From contig CAMCWF010000009.1 in the NCBI GenBank assembly GCA_945882095.1, positions 1 through 64,000 on the forward strand: 64,000 nucleotides of DNA, read 5' to 3'. This DNA is from Chryseobacterium gleum. Lineage in GTDB: Bacteria; Bacteroidota; Bacteroidia; Flavobacteriales_D; Crocinitomicaceae. A program made the translations under genes and the position numbers. Below, piece by piece: positions 63,297 to 64,000 of this stretch. The notes under the pieces are model-generated. The model did not search any database and was not told where the DNA came from. It was given only the letters and a program-made list of their open reading frames with translations. Positions within the stretch are counted from its first letter, which is position 1, and every line of letters begins with the position of its first letter.

Positions 63297-64000
63297 ATGA
63301 AATTATCCAAAAGTTTCTTGTTGTGCGTTGTTATGTTCCTTTGGCATTCGGTGCATTCCCAATCGGTCGTTCCTTTCAAAGATTTCAATAACTTTTTCAT
63401 GACCTTCGAAAATGGAGGGTTTAAACAAATTGAAATTCAACCCATTAAAGATTTTAAGGCTGGAGACGAATTGGTAGCCTACATCGACACCCGAGGAAAT
63501 TTGCGCTTGTACGATGGTAAAATTCGAAAGGACATTACCAACCTGAATGTTGAATACCAAGTTTCAGATCATTTGCTGGGTTATATGATTGGACCCACGT
63601 TGAACATGTGGGATCACGGAAGGCTTCAAACGTTGACCTATTTCGCCAGAAACTTCCAAGTGAAGGACTCTTTAATTCTTTACGAAGACACAAGGTTTAA
63701 CACACTTAATGTGTATTGGAAGAAAAATACAATGGCCCTTGCCACCATCATTGGTGACTTGTCGCTTCCAACAACGGTGGGTGAAAACATATTGGTATTT
63801 AAAGACAACGGGAATCTTTTTAAGGTTTTTGAAAATGGCTTGATTTATGAAATTTGCGCTTGGAATGGTACCATTGACTTTCAATTGGGTACCAATGTTT
63901 TGTGTTTCAATGACCCCACCACGCGAACCTTTGTTCTGTATCAAAATGGACAATTTGTAGACGTTGAAAACCAGTTCATGCGCAAATACAAAGCGGGTAG
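63297..64000 (+). CDS. secreted propeller-like protein, unknown function, truncated by window end
   Basis: At least 234 codons, open to the last base. The signal peptide ends near SVHSQ (22). The rest repeats strand-turn patterns such as YIDTRGNLRLYDGK, VFKDNGNLFKVFENGLIYEI and FNDPTTRTFVLYQNGQFVDV, roughly every 40 residues, as in propeller blades. No family recognised. It is divergent from the M16 unit. Confidence 0.75.
   Translation, partial: MKLSKSFLLCVVMFLWHSVHSQSVVPFKDFNNFFMTFENGGFKQIEIQPIKDFKAGDELVAYIDTRGNLRLYDGKIRKDITNLNVEYQVSDHLLGYMIGPTLNMWDHGRLQTLTYFARNFQVKDSLILYEDTRFNTLNVYWKKNTMALATIIGDLSLPTTVGENILVFKDNGNLFKVFENGLIYEICAWNGTIDFQLGTNVLCFNDPTTRTFVLYQNGQFVDVENQFMRKYKAG

Noticed and set aside
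1-64000. Recently transferred island or mobile element
   Set aside because: No transposase, integrase, phage gene, terminal repeats or compositional break was noticed; genes are mostly core functions in one style.

Overview
The window reads as chromosomal core sequence of a member of the Bacteroidota, most likely order Flavobacteriales. I infer this from four secreted proteins ending in type IX secretion (T9SS) sorting domains, SprB-type repeats, a TonB-dependent receptor, TAnnTTTG promoter elements without Shine-Dalgarno leaders, and Flavobacteriia-like variants of DnaG (zinc ligands lost) and endonuclease III (iron-sulfur cysteines lost). A Crocinitomicaceae-like affiliation is possible but not shown. 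I see no mobile element, CRISPR array, integron or phage gene. There is one tRNA gene and no rRNA. Coding density is very high: no gene-free stretch exceeds about 210 bases. The largest gaps are 32146-32354 and 22681-22864, and both hold divergent promoter regions.

Layout. 1-1652 (minus): murB start, a secreted serine-hydrolase-like protein and a DUF2459 protein. 1764-5859: a C-terminal processing protease convergent with an M13 peptidase and an ElaA-type acetyltransferase. 5940-9833 (plus): TerC, a TonB-dependent receptor and a SUI1/eIF1-like protein, ending at a bidirectional terminator shared with a large T9SS cargo protein (9924-12413, minus). 12523-17896 (plus): DUF58 protein, polyprenyl diphosphate synthase, MORN lipoprotein, primase DnaG and an MscS channel. 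17899-22680: pdxJ divergent from CBS protein, nadK, FKBP isomerase and a cyclophilin-FKBP fusion, which converge on a DUF4159 protein. 22865-27909 (plus): carB, a flippase-like membrane protein and an outer-membrane-type protein. 27914-32145: acyl-CoA carboxylase beta subunit, an SLC1-type symporter overlapping a secreted Kazal protein, and HU. 32355-37792: carotenoid-type desaturase, TPR protein, phosphodiester-glycosidase-like membrane protein, tRNA-Met and an M3 peptidase. 37866-47718: SprB-repeat T9SS protein, yaaA, DUF456, an FAD oxidoreductase, a 912-residue unknown protein and an Mpl-like ligase. 47702-57111 (minus): a DUF4199 protein, rho, a protein of the family often mislabelled asparagine synthetase B, dnaB, nth, a J-domain protein, a MenE-like ligase and dnaX. 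57193-63178 (minus): two M16 peptidases, a TraB/GumN protein and a T9SS protein with sialidase-like repeats. A truncated propeller-like gene begins at 63297.

Together the genes cover replication (dnaG, dnaB, dnaX, HU), transcription termination (rho), peptidoglycan and cofactor synthesis (murB, Mpl, pdxJ, nadK, a menE-like gene), pyrimidine/arginine precursor synthesis (carB), envelope protein folding and turnover (two isomerases and several M13, M16 and S41 peptidases), and surface or secreted proteins.

The most notable signal is dnaX. Its reading frame is interrupted at a run of ten A (minus strand), exactly where a -1 shift joins the 371-residue gamma-like product to a conserved 202-residue tau tail. 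This looks like programmed slippage producing both DNA polymerase III clamp-loader forms, unless it is a homopolymer sequencing error. A second pattern is that many genes have a perfect TAnnTTTG element ending only 3-9 bases before the start codon, which predicts leaderless or nearly leaderless transcripts.
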